DNA of 64,000 bases from Owenweeksia sp. (GCA_028285465.1 JANQPD010000030.1:124001-188000), one strand, 5' to 3'; shown: positions 18,181 through 27,313, counted from the stretch's first letter. Notes: generated by a model not told the origin, from the letters alone. Numbers and translations: made by a program.

Positions 18181-18819
18181 TTAAAAATCAGGAAATAATT
18201 CTTGTGCTCTTTTTTCCATTTCAGCAGCAATAGTGCGGCTGTCTTCATCTTGCTCCTTAAGTCTTCTGATAATGTTGTGGTAGCTTTCCGCATCCCGGTC
18301 TTGGCTTAATTTAAATACCGTGTCGATTTTTTGTATTTCAATTTCGAAACCTACGATTAGTTTTAGCGCTTTCTGCTTAAAACCCGCAGGCAAGTTGCCG
18401 TAAACGGTTGTGGATTGTTGATTGTTTCCCTCGAAATGTAAAGACGTTGCTTTTAATATGTTTTCTAATTCGCTATCGTGCACTATTTTGATGACGCCAT
18501 TTACATATACGCTCATATAGTTCCAGGTTGAAGGCGTATAAGGGTTGCTATACCAGGTGCCACTAACGTAGGTATGTTTACCCGTGAACACTGTGAGCAC
18601 GTTTTCATTTTGCAAAAAGGCTTTATGATGATCCGTGTTTTTCATTATGTGCCCTCTTAATACTTTTCTCCCATCTTTTTCTTCCATAAAAACGGGCACT
18701 TGAGTTGCAACAGGCTTGTTTTCCACACTGCATCCGGTTATAAAGGCAAAAGGGTGCTGTTTAATAAAGTCTGTGATCGTCTGATCATTTTTTTCCTTGT
18801 GGTACGGAAGGTTATACAT
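18181..18819 (-). CDS. PaiB-family FMN-binding protein
   Basis: About 212 residues from the ATG at 18819 ('MYNLPYHKEKNDQTITDF'); the frame extends upstream but the family starts at this point. The PaiB features are present: 'HPFAFITG', 'ATQVPVFMEE', 'LRGHIMKNTDHHKAF', 'SGTWYSNPYTPSTWNYMSV' and 'IVGFEIEIQKI'. PaiB proteins bind FMN and have been described as negative regulators of sporulation and protease genes in Bacillus; in Bacteroidota the role is not known. No partner acetyltransferase (PaiA) is adjacent. Confidence 0.9.
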   Translation of the reverse strand: MYNLPYHKEKNDQTITDFIKQHPFAFITGCSVENKPVATQVPVFMEEKDGRKVLRGHIMKNTDHHKAFLQNENVLTVFTGKHTYVSGTWYSNPYTPSTWNYMSVYVNGVIKIVHDSELENILKATSLHFEGNNQQSTTVYGNLPAGFKQKALKLIVGFEIEIQKIDTVFKLSQDRDAESYHNIIRRLKEQDEDSRTIAAEMEKRAQELFPDF

Positions 18820-18902
18820 GGGTTTGATTATTGGTTCTTTCTGAGGCTTATGCTTTGACTGAGCACAAAACAAATGTACTTTTTTCATCGCCCCTTAATA
18901 CG

Positions 18903-19622
18903 CTACTGCTCTTTTCGCTCATTTTTCCTGAATGCTTCCAGGCATTTTTCCAGTGGCTTACCATCATGGTGAATACACGCACAAAACGCAATACACGATT
19001 TGTCGTTTTCCTCGTGGCATTGGGTCTTGCAATCGGCAATCGTATTTCTGGGCATTATCTTGTACAAAAGCCTTGTATGGAGAACTACTAAGACAACCAC
19101 CACGAAAACGCCTGCAAAAAACCTGAGGGGAAACTTTTTCGTTAAGTCATTTTTTTGCGGTAGTTCAGATCGGGCTCTTGATTGGTTGAACGGAAATATA
19201 TTCCTGAATGTATGATAGTCCCAGCACAACAGGTATAAAACCGCACACACCATTAAAGGAGAAGTAATCTGGGAACCGTCAAACCGGGTAGCAAGCGAGA
19301 GCATGCATATGTTTACGATTATGGGAAGGTAGAGGAAAGCACCTATGGTAACCGTTCGGGGAATGAGCAAGAGCATGGCGGCCAACACCTGCATTAGCCC
19401 TACAAATGAGTAGTAATACCCGGTATGGTAAAACGCCTCTAAATAATTTCCCATGGGATGGTTCACAGCCAAAACCGTAAATCTTTCGCCAATGACTTTC
19501 TGCATTCCCGAAGGGATAAAGCCTGCTGCCAGCGCTACCCGGCAAAACACCGCGAAATACCCGAGCCATTTGTTTTTCCGGGCGTTGAAATGGAGGTGAT
19601 CAAGTGTAGTGCCTATACCCAT
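18903..19622 (-). CDS. DoxX-like membrane protein with Cys-rich tail
   Basis: About 239 residues from the ATG at 19622. Five membrane segments are visible; the first part 'VALAAGFIPSGMQKVIGERF' and 'YLEAFYHTGYYYSFVGLMQV' match the DoxX/SURF4-like pattern. Unusually, the last helix is followed by a tail with seven cysteines spread over 'DCKTQCHEENDKSCIAFCAC' and 'CLEAF' plus adjacent histidines. DoxX-like proteins are linked to redox or sulfur chemistry in some bacteria. A metal or disulfide role of the tail is inference. Confidence 0.7.
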   Translation of the reverse strand: MGIGTTLDHLHFNARKNKWLGYFAVFCRVALAAGFIPSGMQKVIGERFTVLAVNHPMGNYLEAFYHTGYYYSFVGLMQVLAAMLLLIPRTVTIGAFLYLPIIVNICMLSLATRFDGSQITSPLMVCAVLYLLCWDYHTFRNIFPFNQSRARSELPQKNDLTKKFPLRFFAGVFVVVVLVVLHTRLLYKIMPRNTIADCKTQCHEENDKSCIAFCACIHHDGKPLEKCLEAFRKNERKEQ

Positions 19623-19774
19623 TTGGGTTTCTCGAATTGCGTGCAGCGGGAGTCCCCGCAAAAATCCCTAAGGTAAACTAAAAGCACGTGCGCTAGGCAC
19701 TCCGGGAATTGCCGGCCGGCCTTCTTCTTTTGGAAGGCTTGTGCCATGGCCGCTGTTGTGGTAACCAACGGTTT

Positions 19775-20881
19775 TCATTCATTTATTACCAAATGTATTT
19801 TTTCCCACATTTCATTGTGAAATGAAATTGGAACCAGTGCGCCATCAGGTGCTTCGCCCATTCTAACCACCACTAAACCCGCACTTGGAATAACTTCTAC
19901 AAATTGTCCGTTTTTGCCCATTCCCGCAAACAAATCATTGGGGGCATTTTCAGACAAAGAAGTGTTAAACGCATTCGGGAGACCCGGAAAAATGATGGAT
20001 TCTTTTCCATTTAGCCACCACAAATAACCGTAAGATGGGTTTAAACCCTGTGAGGTATGGACCATCTGATCGTAATATTCGATATCTGAAAGCACCTCTG
20101 TATTATCCCATTTTCCTTTGTTTAGCATTAAAAGCCCAAATCGGGCCATATCTCTGGCTGTACTCCAATACACATTATTGAAACCTTGTGACACCCATTG
20201 CCCATTCATTCCTATGACAGATCCCAGTTTTTGGTTTGTATATGTATTATAATCGGTACCGGTTGAGTGCTCAACCACTTTTTTGAGCAGTGTATAAGGT
20301 GCATTGTGATAAAACCATTGCTGCCCTGCCTCTGCTTTATAGGTCAGGCAAGAGGGAAGGGTACAGTCAAGGTCAGTTACATTGTATTCTAAGCCCGTTG
20401 TCATCGTCAATTGGTTTTTCACCTTAATCAACTGTTCTTTTTCAGGGTTTACGCTTGTCCAACCGTTACCTAAATAGTCAGAAGTGGGGTTTTCAATGCT
20501 CAGGGATCCCTCCTGCTGAGCAATCCCAACCAATGTGGCAGTTAGTGTTTTGCCTGCAGAAGCCCAATACCATTGTGTGTTTTTGTCAAAAGGAGCCGTT
20601 CCGAGGATGTTGTTTCCAAGATATTCCTCAACTACAATTTTTCCATCCTTTAAGAGGATAAAGGCTCTTGTTTGGTTGTTTTCCAGGTAAGTCAACAAAT
20701 TAGCTAATTCTGAGGCATTCCAGCCCAACTCAACCGGAGCAATGTTCTCCCACTGGTCGCCATTTACCGGTGGGAAATACAAGGTGGGTTCATCCGGAGG
20801 TGTGATGATGTTGTTCTCTTCTTTAGCGCACGCCAATAGGAAGAAGGCCAATACGATCGTTGTAAAATATTTCATTGGCAT
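19775..20881 (-). CDS. Beta-lactamase-fold serine hydrolase, lipoprotein
   Basis: 368 residues. The lipobox 'FFLLACAKE' predicts a lipoprotein. The class C beta-lactamase / esterase motifs are S-x-x-K in 'YWASAGKTLTATL' and Y-x-N in 'WFYHNAPYTLL'. The late segment 'GYLWWLNGKES' and 'GMGKNGQFVEVIPSAGLVVV' is typical of the S12 family. It is 69 bases downstream of the C45 hydrolase gene and may be the last gene of the run starting at the amine oxidase. The substrate is unknown. The start may alternatively be two codons later at 20875. Confidence 0.88.
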   Translation of the reverse strand: MPMKYFTTIVLAFFLLACAKEENNIITPPDEPTLYFPPVNGDQWENIAPVELGWNASELANLLTYLENNQTRAFILLKDGKIVVEEYLGNNILGTAPFDKNTQWYWASAGKTLTATLVGIAQQEGSLSIENPTSDYLGNGWTSVNPEKEQLIKVKNQLTMTTGLEYNVTDLDCTLPSCLTYKAEAGQQWFYHNAPYTLLKKVVEHSTGTDYNTYTNQKLGSVIGMNGQWVSQGFNNVYWSTARDMARFGLLMLNKGKWDNTEVLSDIEYYDQMVHTSQGLNPSYGYLWWLNGKESIIFPGLPNAFNTSLSENAPNDLFAGMGKNGQFVEVIPSAGLVVVRMGEAPDGALVPISFHNEMWEKIHLVINE

Positions 20882-20950
20882 TCAATCTTTCTTTTAGACA
20901 TTCTTTCTTCCTTTTGCTTTCATCAAATTACCCAAGGGTGTCGCATAGCC

Positions 20951-21955
20951 TTACTTATGCTTCTTTTTTAACCACCAATCAAGTCTGTTCTCAGGTTTAT
21001 AATTGGTTGATCTCGGTTTGGTTTCTGCTCTTTCAATTTTCAGCCCATTCAAATTCGCCACAACCGACCATATCGTGCCAAATTTTGCTTTTTTCAGGTC
21101 TAAGCATACACATTCATCCGAGAGGATCTCTTTGGCTTTTTGCAAATTCATGTGCTTGCTAGTGCTCAATTTGTCTTCCAATCGATCAGCCCGTTCTGCG
21201 CTCTTGCTCCATTCAATCCCCCCACGGTCGAAGGCTTTCATTTCCTTCAACATAAACTGATTTGTAATGTAAATGTACTTTTTATCCTGCTTCGGCCTCC
21301 TGACAATGCTTTTCTGTGGGGCCGATTCTACTACAGCCACATCGCCTGTTTTATCCGCAATTAAAAAGTTATTGGCAGAGGATACACCCGTGCCTTTTAT
21401 GAGCTGTATTGCCTGCCCTGTTTCGCTACACTCTTCCAACACTTTTCGCACAACAAAATGAAAGCCTATTCCCGGCTGAACGGCTGTGCCATTCACAAAC
21501 GACATGGCAATGGATAATCCCTTTTCATTGATCCCATCCGCACGCCCAATGAAAACATCGGATTGACTGATATAGGCATATTTGTCTTTAGGAGCAATTA
21601 AACTGCTCTCCGTAAACTTTTTAAAGGCAAAAAGCATATCGTAGTTTCTGCCTACAAACACATCCTCAGCATCCAGGTAAGCAAAGACACTACATTGCCC
21701 GCCGGTATCAAAAATGCCCAGGCTTAAAAGAAAAGCCCCGAGGTTTTCAGGCTTATCGTTTATTCCCTTCGCAAAGCCTTTTATTTCTTCCACCACCTCG
21801 GGATAAAAGCTTTGCAGCGCTCTGTATGATTCAAGTCCAAATGCTGTTTTTTGTTTGTTGATTTTGGGGAGAATGAAATGGGCTTTTTCACGAAGCAGTG
21901 TTCCGTACTTCAGCCCCATTTCGTAAAAATCTCCATATAGCCTCGGGTGATACAT
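20951..21955 (-). CDS. C45-family N-terminal nucleophile hydrolase/acyltransferase
   Basis: 334 residues, no signal peptide. The autoprocessing nucleophile Cys lies in 'TGGQCSVFAYLDAED' (about residue 85), followed by 'FVGRNYDMLFAFKK' and 'GRADGINEKGLSIAMSF', the pattern of acyl-CoA:6-aminopenicillanate acyltransferase-like (C45) proteins. Before the Cys is a helical leader. Such enzymes cleave or make amide bonds; the natural substrate here is not known. It starts 10 bases after the stop of the preceding gene and is likely cotranscribed with it. Confidence 0.85.
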   Translation of the reverse strand: MYHPRLYGDFYEMGLKYGTLLREKAHFILPKINKQKTAFGLESYRALQSFYPEVVEEIKGFAKGINDKPENLGAFLLSLGIFDTGGQCSVFAYLDAEDVFVGRNYDMLFAFKKFTESSLIAPKDKYAYISQSDVFIGRADGINEKGLSIAMSFVNGTAVQPGIGFHFVVRKVLEECSETGQAIQLIKGTGVSSANNFLIADKTGDVAVVESAPQKSIVRRPKQDKKYIYITNQFMLKEMKAFDRGGIEWSKSAERADRLEDKLSTSKHMNLQKAKEILSDECVCLDLKKAKFGTIWSVVANLNGLKIERAETKPRSTNYKPENRLDWWLKKKHK

Positions 21956-21965
21956 GGTTTAGCGA

Positions 21966-23042
21966 TTAAAAATTTATGCCCAATACAGCTTCAACTCCTA
22001 CATCAAAGCGATATACTTTGGACGTCTCGAACTGCTGGAAGAAGTCAATACCAAAAACGAGCCCTCTTTTTTGCCAGGGAATAAACCTCACCCCCTGGCT
22101 CGCTCCCGCGCCCACTACAAAATTGAATGAATTAGCGCCCGATAAATCCTCTAACAATTCAAAACCTACCGGCACATTTGCACTCATAGCCGCATAGGCT
22201 CCTTTAAAGAGTCGCTTATAGAAGAAATAAAGCTCGGGACGGAATACAAATGAATTTACTTCTGCGTATCCGTTCTCTTCTGCTATGTCCCTTCTCGCCC
22301 AGCTTACTTCGAAAGATGTTTCATAAGGCCTGATCAACCCCTTTTTACTGTCTACAAAACCGGTATAGCTTATTCCATATCCCTGAAAGTACCTGCTTGC
22401 CATTCCTTTAACCGTTACCAGGTTAAACCATTGCCCAAGTTTTACATCTATTTTAGCGTTTTCTTTCCTTGGCATAAAATCGGCATTCGATATGGCCGGC
22501 TTTACTTCACCATAGTACTTCAGAAAATAGTGTATGCAGTATTCCAGGGCCGCCCTAATTCTCTTTTCGTGGGTAGCGTATAGCTCCGCCTTCTCGTAAA
22601 GACCAAATACTTCATCTTCGTTGTGCTTGATGGCGTAAATCTCTTTTCGCTGGCCATCTTCCGTTTGAAAGAATGACATTTCAACGTGTACCCGGGCCAC
22701 TTTTACAATACCCTTATTCATCCTTCGCCTGGACTCTTGCACGTTCAGTGCTTTTAATTCAATATAAATGGGTACCTTATTAAGGCTGTCTTTTCCTAAA
22801 GATATTCCGTAAAAATCCTCTATGGCTTTTTCGGCACTGCCTTTTAAAAACAGTTCGGTTTTCTCCCCGTTTGTTTTTTCCCGGATGCCTAAGCTTTTCA
22901 CGATTCGCTTATCTAGGACTGATTTTACATAAACCCCTTCACGGCTTTGCGGGATGAAAGGAACGGTTCTAAGCGACATTCTCTCCTGGGCATTGAGCTT
23001 TACGGCCAGGAAGACGAACAAGGCAATGCTTAATGTTTTCAT
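21966..23042 (-). CDS. Exported hypothetical protein
   Basis: About 358 residues from the ATG at 23042 ('MKTLSIALFVFLAVKLNAQ'), giving a clean signal peptide; the longer frame upstream is not needed. The N-terminal half is alpha/beta; the C-terminal ~150 residues have alternating aromatic strands ('FNLVTVKGMASRYFQGYGIS', 'FRPELYFFYKRLFKGAYAAM') ending in a Phe, as expected for an outer-membrane beta barrel, though this is inference. No family was recognised. It overlaps the upstream lipocalin-like gene by 4 bases (ATGA). Confidence 0.7.
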   Translation of the reverse strand: MKTLSIALFVFLAVKLNAQERMSLRTVPFIPQSREGVYVKSVLDKRIVKSLGIREKTNGEKTELFLKGSAEKAIEDFYGISLGKDSLNKVPIYIELKALNVQESRRRMNKGIVKVARVHVEMSFFQTEDGQRKEIYAIKHNEDEVFGLYEKAELYATHEKRIRAALEYCIHYFLKYYGEVKPAISNADFMPRKENAKIDVKLGQWFNLVTVKGMASRYFQGYGISYTGFVDSKKGLIRPYETSFEVSWARRDIAEENGYAEVNSFVFRPELYFFYKRLFKGAYAAMSANVPVGFELLEDLSGANSFNFVVGAGASQGVRFIPWQKRGLVFGIDFFQQFETSKVYRFDVGVEAVLGINF

Positions 23043-23428
23043 TCCCCTTCTGTTAACCGGGATACAAAGTGCACCTCCCATATGCGGTATTCATCTGTAT
23101 CGTAGGTAACTACCATTGACTTATTTGAAAGAAAATGGATGTAAAGTTTTTCCTTTTCTCCCTGAACCGGTCGCAGTTCAATGTATTTTCCATTGGCGTT
23201 GAGCAGCCACGTCCCGCTGCTTTTCTCCCCTTCGGAAACGGCTGTATAGGTCATATCCCGGTTAAAGTGCAGATAATCGCCCATTTCCTTTTTAGGAGGA
23301 AGGTAATACTGCTCTTCGTCAGAATATTTATCTAAACGCCAAAAGGCATATAAGTCTTCCAGGCTAATTTTTTGTGCGTATGCACACAACGAAACAAGTG
23401 ACAGTATGGTAAAGAGTACGCTTTTCAT
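23039..23428 (-). CDS. Lipocalin-like exported protein
   Basis: 129 residues with a signal peptide ending 'SLCAYAQ'. The mature part begins 'DLYAFWRLDKYSDEEQYYLP' and continues with strand-rich 'DYLHFNRDMTYTAVSEGEKS' and 'GTWLLNANGKYIELRP', the usual pattern of Bacteroidota lipocalin-like / DUF4923-type domains. It probably binds a small ligand in the periplasm. The gene sits 3 bases after the amine oxidase stop and overlaps the next gene, so it is inside a tight operon. Confidence 0.75.
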   Translation of the reverse strand: MKSVLFTILSLVSLCAYAQKISLEDLYAFWRLDKYSDEEQYYLPPKKEMGDYLHFNRDMTYTAVSEGEKSSGTWLLNANGKYIELRPVQGEKEKLYIHFLSNKSMVVTYDTDEYRIWEVHFVSRLTEGE

Positions 23429-23431
23429 CTC

Positions 23432-24598
23432 TTATTGGTGTTCTTTTATCATGGTTTCTACACATTGCCGGGCCGAGTGGATGGCATTGTGCACATTTCC
23501 CCAATCGCTACCATCCGTGTAGGCATCACCTGCAAAATAGAGTTTGTTGTCTATGGGTTCTTGTAGTTTGGCCAGCGTTTTAGGCCCGGTAAAATCACTC
23601 ACATAGGCGCCCTTTGCAAAAGGTGCTTTTGACCAATTTTGCATAATGTGCTTGCTGTAATACCTGCTTGCCTTTCCATCAAATATTTCATCCAACTCCT
23701 GCAAAAACAGCGCTTTAAACGCTGCATCTGTCAAATCGCCATATTTTTTTGCGGGTACCCCTACAGAAAAAAGGCCCAGGATGTGTTTTTCACTCTCCTG
23801 CCCCCAGGCTGCATCGTACAGAGATACCTGTCCATCTGTTTCGGGTTGTATGCGGTAATCTACGAAGGAGGGATAAAACTTTTCTTCAAACTCAAAAAAC
23901 GCTTTGAAGCCATCCCAATAGTTGACTTTATCAAACGCATTGAGTTTTCCACTGGGCAGAGGGGGATAAAAACTGATCTCTTTTGATCTCAGTATGGGCA
24001 AAGGTGTCGTGATGATTACCCGGTCTGCCACAAATTCAGCTTCATCAGATTTTAACCTCACTTCATTTGTTGTGTAGTCTATCGATGTAATCCTTGTGTT
24101 GTATTGGATGTTGCTTTCCACCCTGGGTACCACAAAGTTTTTGAAGAAATCGAACCAGGAACTTTCAACGAATTTTTTATCTGTGAATGTGTTGAGTGTA
24201 CTTCGTAGTAATTTGTTATTGTCCCAAACCCAATACACATCATTGGGCAGGTAGTCTGCCGTTTTGATGCGCTGCAGTACTTTTTCATTATCCGCGAGTA
24301 TGCTGAAATCAATGTTTTCAGATGAGATCCATTCTGCACCAAGGGGAATAGGGAAATCCGCAAAAGAGGTATTGGTTTTCATTCTTCCGCCAAATTGCGT
24401 ATCCGCTTCGATAATGGTGAAATCAAGTCCCCTTTGTTTTAGAAGGTGTCCGGCAGATAAACCTGCTGCTCCGGCCCCAACAACAATGACTTTCCCTGGC
24501 CCGGAGTATGCTATTAGCGCATTAACCACTGAAAAACCATTAAATGGTATGCTCAGCCCTAAGATCCCGCAGGCCCTTAAAAATTCTTTTCTGGTCAT
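23432..24598 (-). CDS. FAD-dependent flavin monoamine oxidase-like protein
   Basis: About 388 residues from the ATG at 24598; a GTG two codons earlier is also possible. The N-terminus 'MTRKEFLRACGILGLSIPF' looks like an export signal. The dinucleotide-binding motif is 'VIVVGAGAAGLSAGHLL' followed by an acidic 'IIEAD' and 'FGGRMKT', and the C-terminal FAD motif is 'LYFAGDAYTDGSDWGNVHNA'. It belongs to the amine oxidase/protoporphyrinogen oxidase group; the substrate is unknown. It heads a tight operon with lipocalin-like, exported, C45 and serine hydrolase genes. Confidence 0.88.
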   Translation of the reverse strand: MTRKEFLRACGILGLSIPFNGFSVVNALIAYSGPGKVIVVGAGAAGLSAGHLLKQRGLDFTIIEADTQFGGRMKTNTSFADFPIPLGAEWISSENIDFSILADNEKVLQRIKTADYLPNDVYWVWDNNKLLRSTLNTFTDKKFVESSWFDFFKNFVVPRVESNIQYNTRITSIDYTTNEVRLKSDEAEFVADRVIITTPLPILRSKEISFYPPLPSGKLNAFDKVNYWDGFKAFFEFEEKFYPSFVDYRIQPETDGQVSLYDAAWGQESEKHILGLFSVGVPAKKYGDLTDAAFKALFLQELDEIFDGKASRYYSKHIMQNWSKAPFAKGAYVSDFTGPKTLAKLQEPIDNKLYFAGDAYTDGSDWGNVHNAIHSARQCVETMIKEHQ

Positions 24599-24727
24599 TC
24601 TCACAAGATTAACTTACAGCTGTTAAGCCGGAAGATGGTAAACAAAAGTGATGGCCACCTTTGCATTCCACCTTCTTAGGGTTTCAGCGGGTAAAAGTAT
24701 TTTGCAAAAGCCACAAAAAGAATTGAC

Positions 24728-25354
24728 CTATGGTAAGAAAGCCTGGGTGGCCAACTCTTTTCGTATTCGAGACAGGCTCTCTGCCGAAATACCTAAATAG
24801 GCAGCCAAGTACTTTAATGATATTTGCCGGAGACATTCAGGCTCCTGTTCCAACATTCTTAAATACCTTTCTTTAGCGGTCAATGTTTTTAAGTCAATGA
24901 TCTCCTTGTTTTTAAGGATGTAGAGGCTTTCAGTTATAATTCTCCATTTTTTCTCCACTTCGGTTTTAGGTTTTTGACGGTAAACCTTCAACAAACTGTC
25001 AAATGGTATGGATAGAATAGTACAACGCGTAATGGCCCTGATCTCCAGGGCACTCTTTTGTCTGGTAATCAGTGCTTGATAATCCCCCGAGAACTCACCT
25101 GTTAAGCAAATATCTATGCATACAAGTTTGTCTTTTCTGAAAAGGATAGAAGCCGTTGCTCCTTCAATAATGTAGTAAAGATCCCGTTCTTGCTGGCCCG
25201 CAGGCCTAATGACTGCATTTTTCTTATACCCGGTGAGCTTAACCTTGTCAGAAATGACACTCCAATCCAGGTCGGAGAGGCTAAAATGGGTAGTAAATAT
25301 TTCCCCCAGCAGTTTTTCAATTTTATTCTTCATAACACGTTGCCAATACCTCAT
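24728..25354 (-). CDS. Crp/Fnr-family transcriptional regulator
   Basis: 208 residues. A cyclic-nucleotide-binding-like N-terminal domain ('AVIRPAGQQERDLYYIIEGA' with 'GEFSGDYQALI') is followed by a C-terminal helix-turn-helix 'LKYLAAYLGISAESLSRIRK'. The ligand is unknown. Its ATG at 25354 overlaps the stop of the TPR gene by 4 bases, supporting this start, although 'MKNKIEK' 7 codons later is the usual family start. It lies 129 bases upstream of the amine oxidase operon and may control it. Confidence 0.88.
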   Translation of the reverse strand: MRYWQRVMKNKIEKLLGEIFTTHFSLSDLDWSVISDKVKLTGYKKNAVIRPAGQQERDLYYIIEGATASILFRKDKLVCIDICLTGEFSGDYQALITRQKSALEIRAITRCTILSIPFDSLLKVYRQKPKTEVEKKWRIITESLYILKNKEIIDLKTLTAKERYLRMLEQEPECLRQISLKYLAAYLGISAESLSRIRKELATQAFLP

Positions 25355-25986
25355 TTTCTCTTTAGGAGGCTGTCCAGCCAGGAATCGCGTTTCTTCACCG
25401 TTCCCGAATGCTTGTGGTACCTCAATCCGGATGTATCGTGGGATGCGTTTTCCTCTGCAAGTTTCTTAAATCGTTTGAAGTTTCTTGTATCTCCCCGGCT
25501 TTTTGATATTATGGCCAGAATGGAATAGCCACGATGCTTTTCTACCGGGAAAATTGCGTTCTCCAGTCGTTCATGCATAAGGTGCTCAACGAAGTCAAAG
25601 TGCTTTGACTTTTCCATTTTCACAACTAAATCCGAAAAATCCAGGTCAGCCGTTGTTTTGACATGGGGATGTTTTTTTTCAAAATCCACTGCTTTCTCGT
25701 AGTAATCAAAAGCGGTTTCCAAGTCGTTTCTTCGTTTGTAAATGTTGCCAAGTGTATGAAGCGAGGCACTCCGGTTAACGGTATCACCAGGATATTCGGA
25801 AAGCAGTTGGTTAAGCAGTTGTTCTGCTGCATTCAGCAGTTCAGCCTTTCCGGTTCCTTCAAATTCAATTGCCTGTATTTTAAGGTATTCAGGCCTGTTG
25901 ACTTTTCGGGCGCTCTTCAATTTTGCAAAGAATGCTTCCCGGTCATGTTCAGTCCAGCTTTTCCTTCTATACCAGTCTGTGCTCAT
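25351..25986 (-). CDS. TPR-like protein, unknown
   Basis: 211 residues, soluble. 'MSTDWYRRKSWTEHDREAFF' starts a Bacteroidota family that I have seen annotated only as tetratricopeptide-like. One clear TPR unit is 'ASLHTLGNIYKRRNDLETAF' followed by 'DYYEKAVDFEKKHPH'; other helices pair around it. It may be a scaffold or binding protein. The gene is translationally coupled to the Crp/Fnr regulator downstream, which suggests a regulatory partner role (inference). Confidence 0.7.
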   Translation of the reverse strand: MSTDWYRRKSWTEHDREAFFAKLKSARKVNRPEYLKIQAIEFEGTGKAELLNAAEQLLNQLLSEYPGDTVNRSASLHTLGNIYKRRNDLETAFDYYEKAVDFEKKHPHVKTTADLDFSDLVVKMEKSKHFDFVEHLMHERLENAIFPVEKHRGYSILAIISKSRGDTRNFKRFKKLAEENASHDTSGLRYHKHSGTVKKRDSWLDSLLKRK

Positions 25987-26114
25987 TGGGATTGTGCATA
26001 TGGTTCCGGCTATAAAACGCAGGAACGGTTCAGTTAGGTCTATTCTTTTTCAAGTCAGTGTGGTCATTAAATTTCACAATCATATGAAAGACCTTCGTTG
26101 CCTATTGATCATTA

Positions 26115-26624
26115 CTAGAAATTACAATTCTTTTTCATAACCTCCGAACCAGTACTAATCCATTGATCTTTATAAACGGATTCGAAACATAACTCCATTT
26201 CGAGTTTGTTTTCCATACATGCCATAAACAACAATTCACTCCATTTGGCATCCGTTGATCTAACAAGGTAAAATGAGGAATTAGCTGGTAGTACTTTCTT
26301 TTGAAAGTCGTTTTTGTAATGCGGTATTTGTGACGTTCCAACAAGCTCAGCAATCAAAGAATCCAAGTTGGGTTGTACTTTATTGTTTAGCTTAATTCTC
26401 TTGTGGGTAATCAATGCAGGGCCTATACCCTTATTAGAAATTACTATTTTGAAACCCTCGTTTTGATTGTATGTGTATTGCCATTCTACGTAAGGCCAAA
26501 CCGATGCTTTCTGTTGTTCTTGCATTAAATCTGTCTGGTAGATGTATACAAAGACGGTTACCAGGTTGATTAAAATAGCTATTAAGCCGATGATCACTCC
26601 GTTGTTTATTGTTTTTCTTGCCAT
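26115..26624 (-). CDS. Hypothetical protein with one N-terminal membrane helix
   Basis: About 169 residues from the ATG at 26624 ('MARKTINNGVIIGLIAILIN'); the preceding in-frame codons are hydrophilic and not needed. A single helix (about residues 9-28) is followed by 'MQEQQKASVWPYVEWQYTYN' and a soluble domain. This sequence type occurs widely in Bacteroidota as an unnamed family. Function unknown. It is bounded on its upstream side by the attC-like hairpin at 26711-26769. Confidence 0.65.
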   Translation of the reverse strand: MARKTINNGVIIGLIAILINLVTVFVYIYQTDLMQEQQKASVWPYVEWQYTYNQNEGFKIVISNKGIGPALITHKRIKLNNKVQPNLDSLIAELVGTSQIPHYKNDFQKKVLPANSSFYLVRSTDAKWSELLFMACMENKLEMELCFESVYKDQWISTGSEVMKKNCNF

Positions 26625-26710
26625 GTTAATCGTTTTATCAAAGAAAGTGTATCCCTTTCGAATAGCTTTCCCTTTAGATGGTTGCTTAGCTCCGTTTGCA
26701 TTAAACAATC

Positions 26711-26769
26711 GCTAACGGCCGTGTATATGGCACGTGTCCCGTAGGGAATGTGCTATGCATGGTGTTAGC
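26711..26769. repeat. attC-like imperfect hairpin between small genes
   Basis: A 59-base element begins GCTAAC and ends GTTAGC, perfectly inverse. Inside lies an imperfect stem around GTGTATATGGCAC and GTGCTATGCATGG. Similar core sequences (GCTAACG) occur in half form at 27187-27197, before the next gene. It has the length and architecture of an integron attC site, but the canonical RYYYAAC/GTTRRRY ends fit only partly. Confidence 0.55.
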
Positions 26770-26786
26770 AGTTTTTTATTTTTTCT

Positions 26787-27173
26787 TCATTTTAATTTCT
26801 TCTCACAAATATCGAAAGTCAATGTGTCTTCTAGATCAGGTGTAAAATGTATTATACAGGCTGAATCCTCGATAAATAAAAGGTCATCAACTTTTTTGTT
26901 GTCTTTGTACAGATACACAGGATAATAATATGGCCCTGCAAATCCTATACATTTCTTCTCTATAATCACGTATTCTTCAATTTCCCATATTTGGTTGTCT
27001 TCGCATTTTGCACCGAATGCTTCTGACACTATATGAAGAAATAGATACCATCCCGCAACTATTAGTACGATCAAGCTACCCACGGTCCATAGTAATGCCT
27101 TCCATCTTTTTCGTACTGCAAGCCAAATAATCAAGATCAGTATTGGTATTAGTAAAAGATAGAGTAGTGTCAT
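26787..27173 (-). CDS. Small membrane protein, unknown
   Basis: 128 residues. The N-terminus holds two membrane helices ('LLYLLLIPILILIIWLAV' and 'LLWTVGSLIVLIVAGWYLFL') separated by a basic loop; the rest is an acidic, aromatic soluble part with four Cys. I recognise no family. The gene lies between a hairpin element on its 3' side and a half-element (CTAACGTTAG at 27188-27197) on its 5' side, which suggests a mobile cassette-like unit (inference). Confidence 0.6.
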   Translation of the reverse strand: MTLLYLLLIPILILIIWLAVRKRWKALLWTVGSLIVLIVAGWYLFLHIVSEAFGAKCEDNQIWEIEEYVIIEKKCIGFAGPYYYPVYLYKDNKKVDDLLFIEDSACIIHFTPDLEDTLTFDICEKKLK

Positions 27174-27313
27174 TCTTTAAATTGCCGCTAACGTTAGTAT
27201 AATAGCACCCTCGTTACTATAGTAAGCCATTTGCCCCAGCTACACTCGTCTTTAATTACTTCATAAACAGCATCATATGTAGGATTAAGCAACTATAAGC
27301 GTTTATTCCCGGC

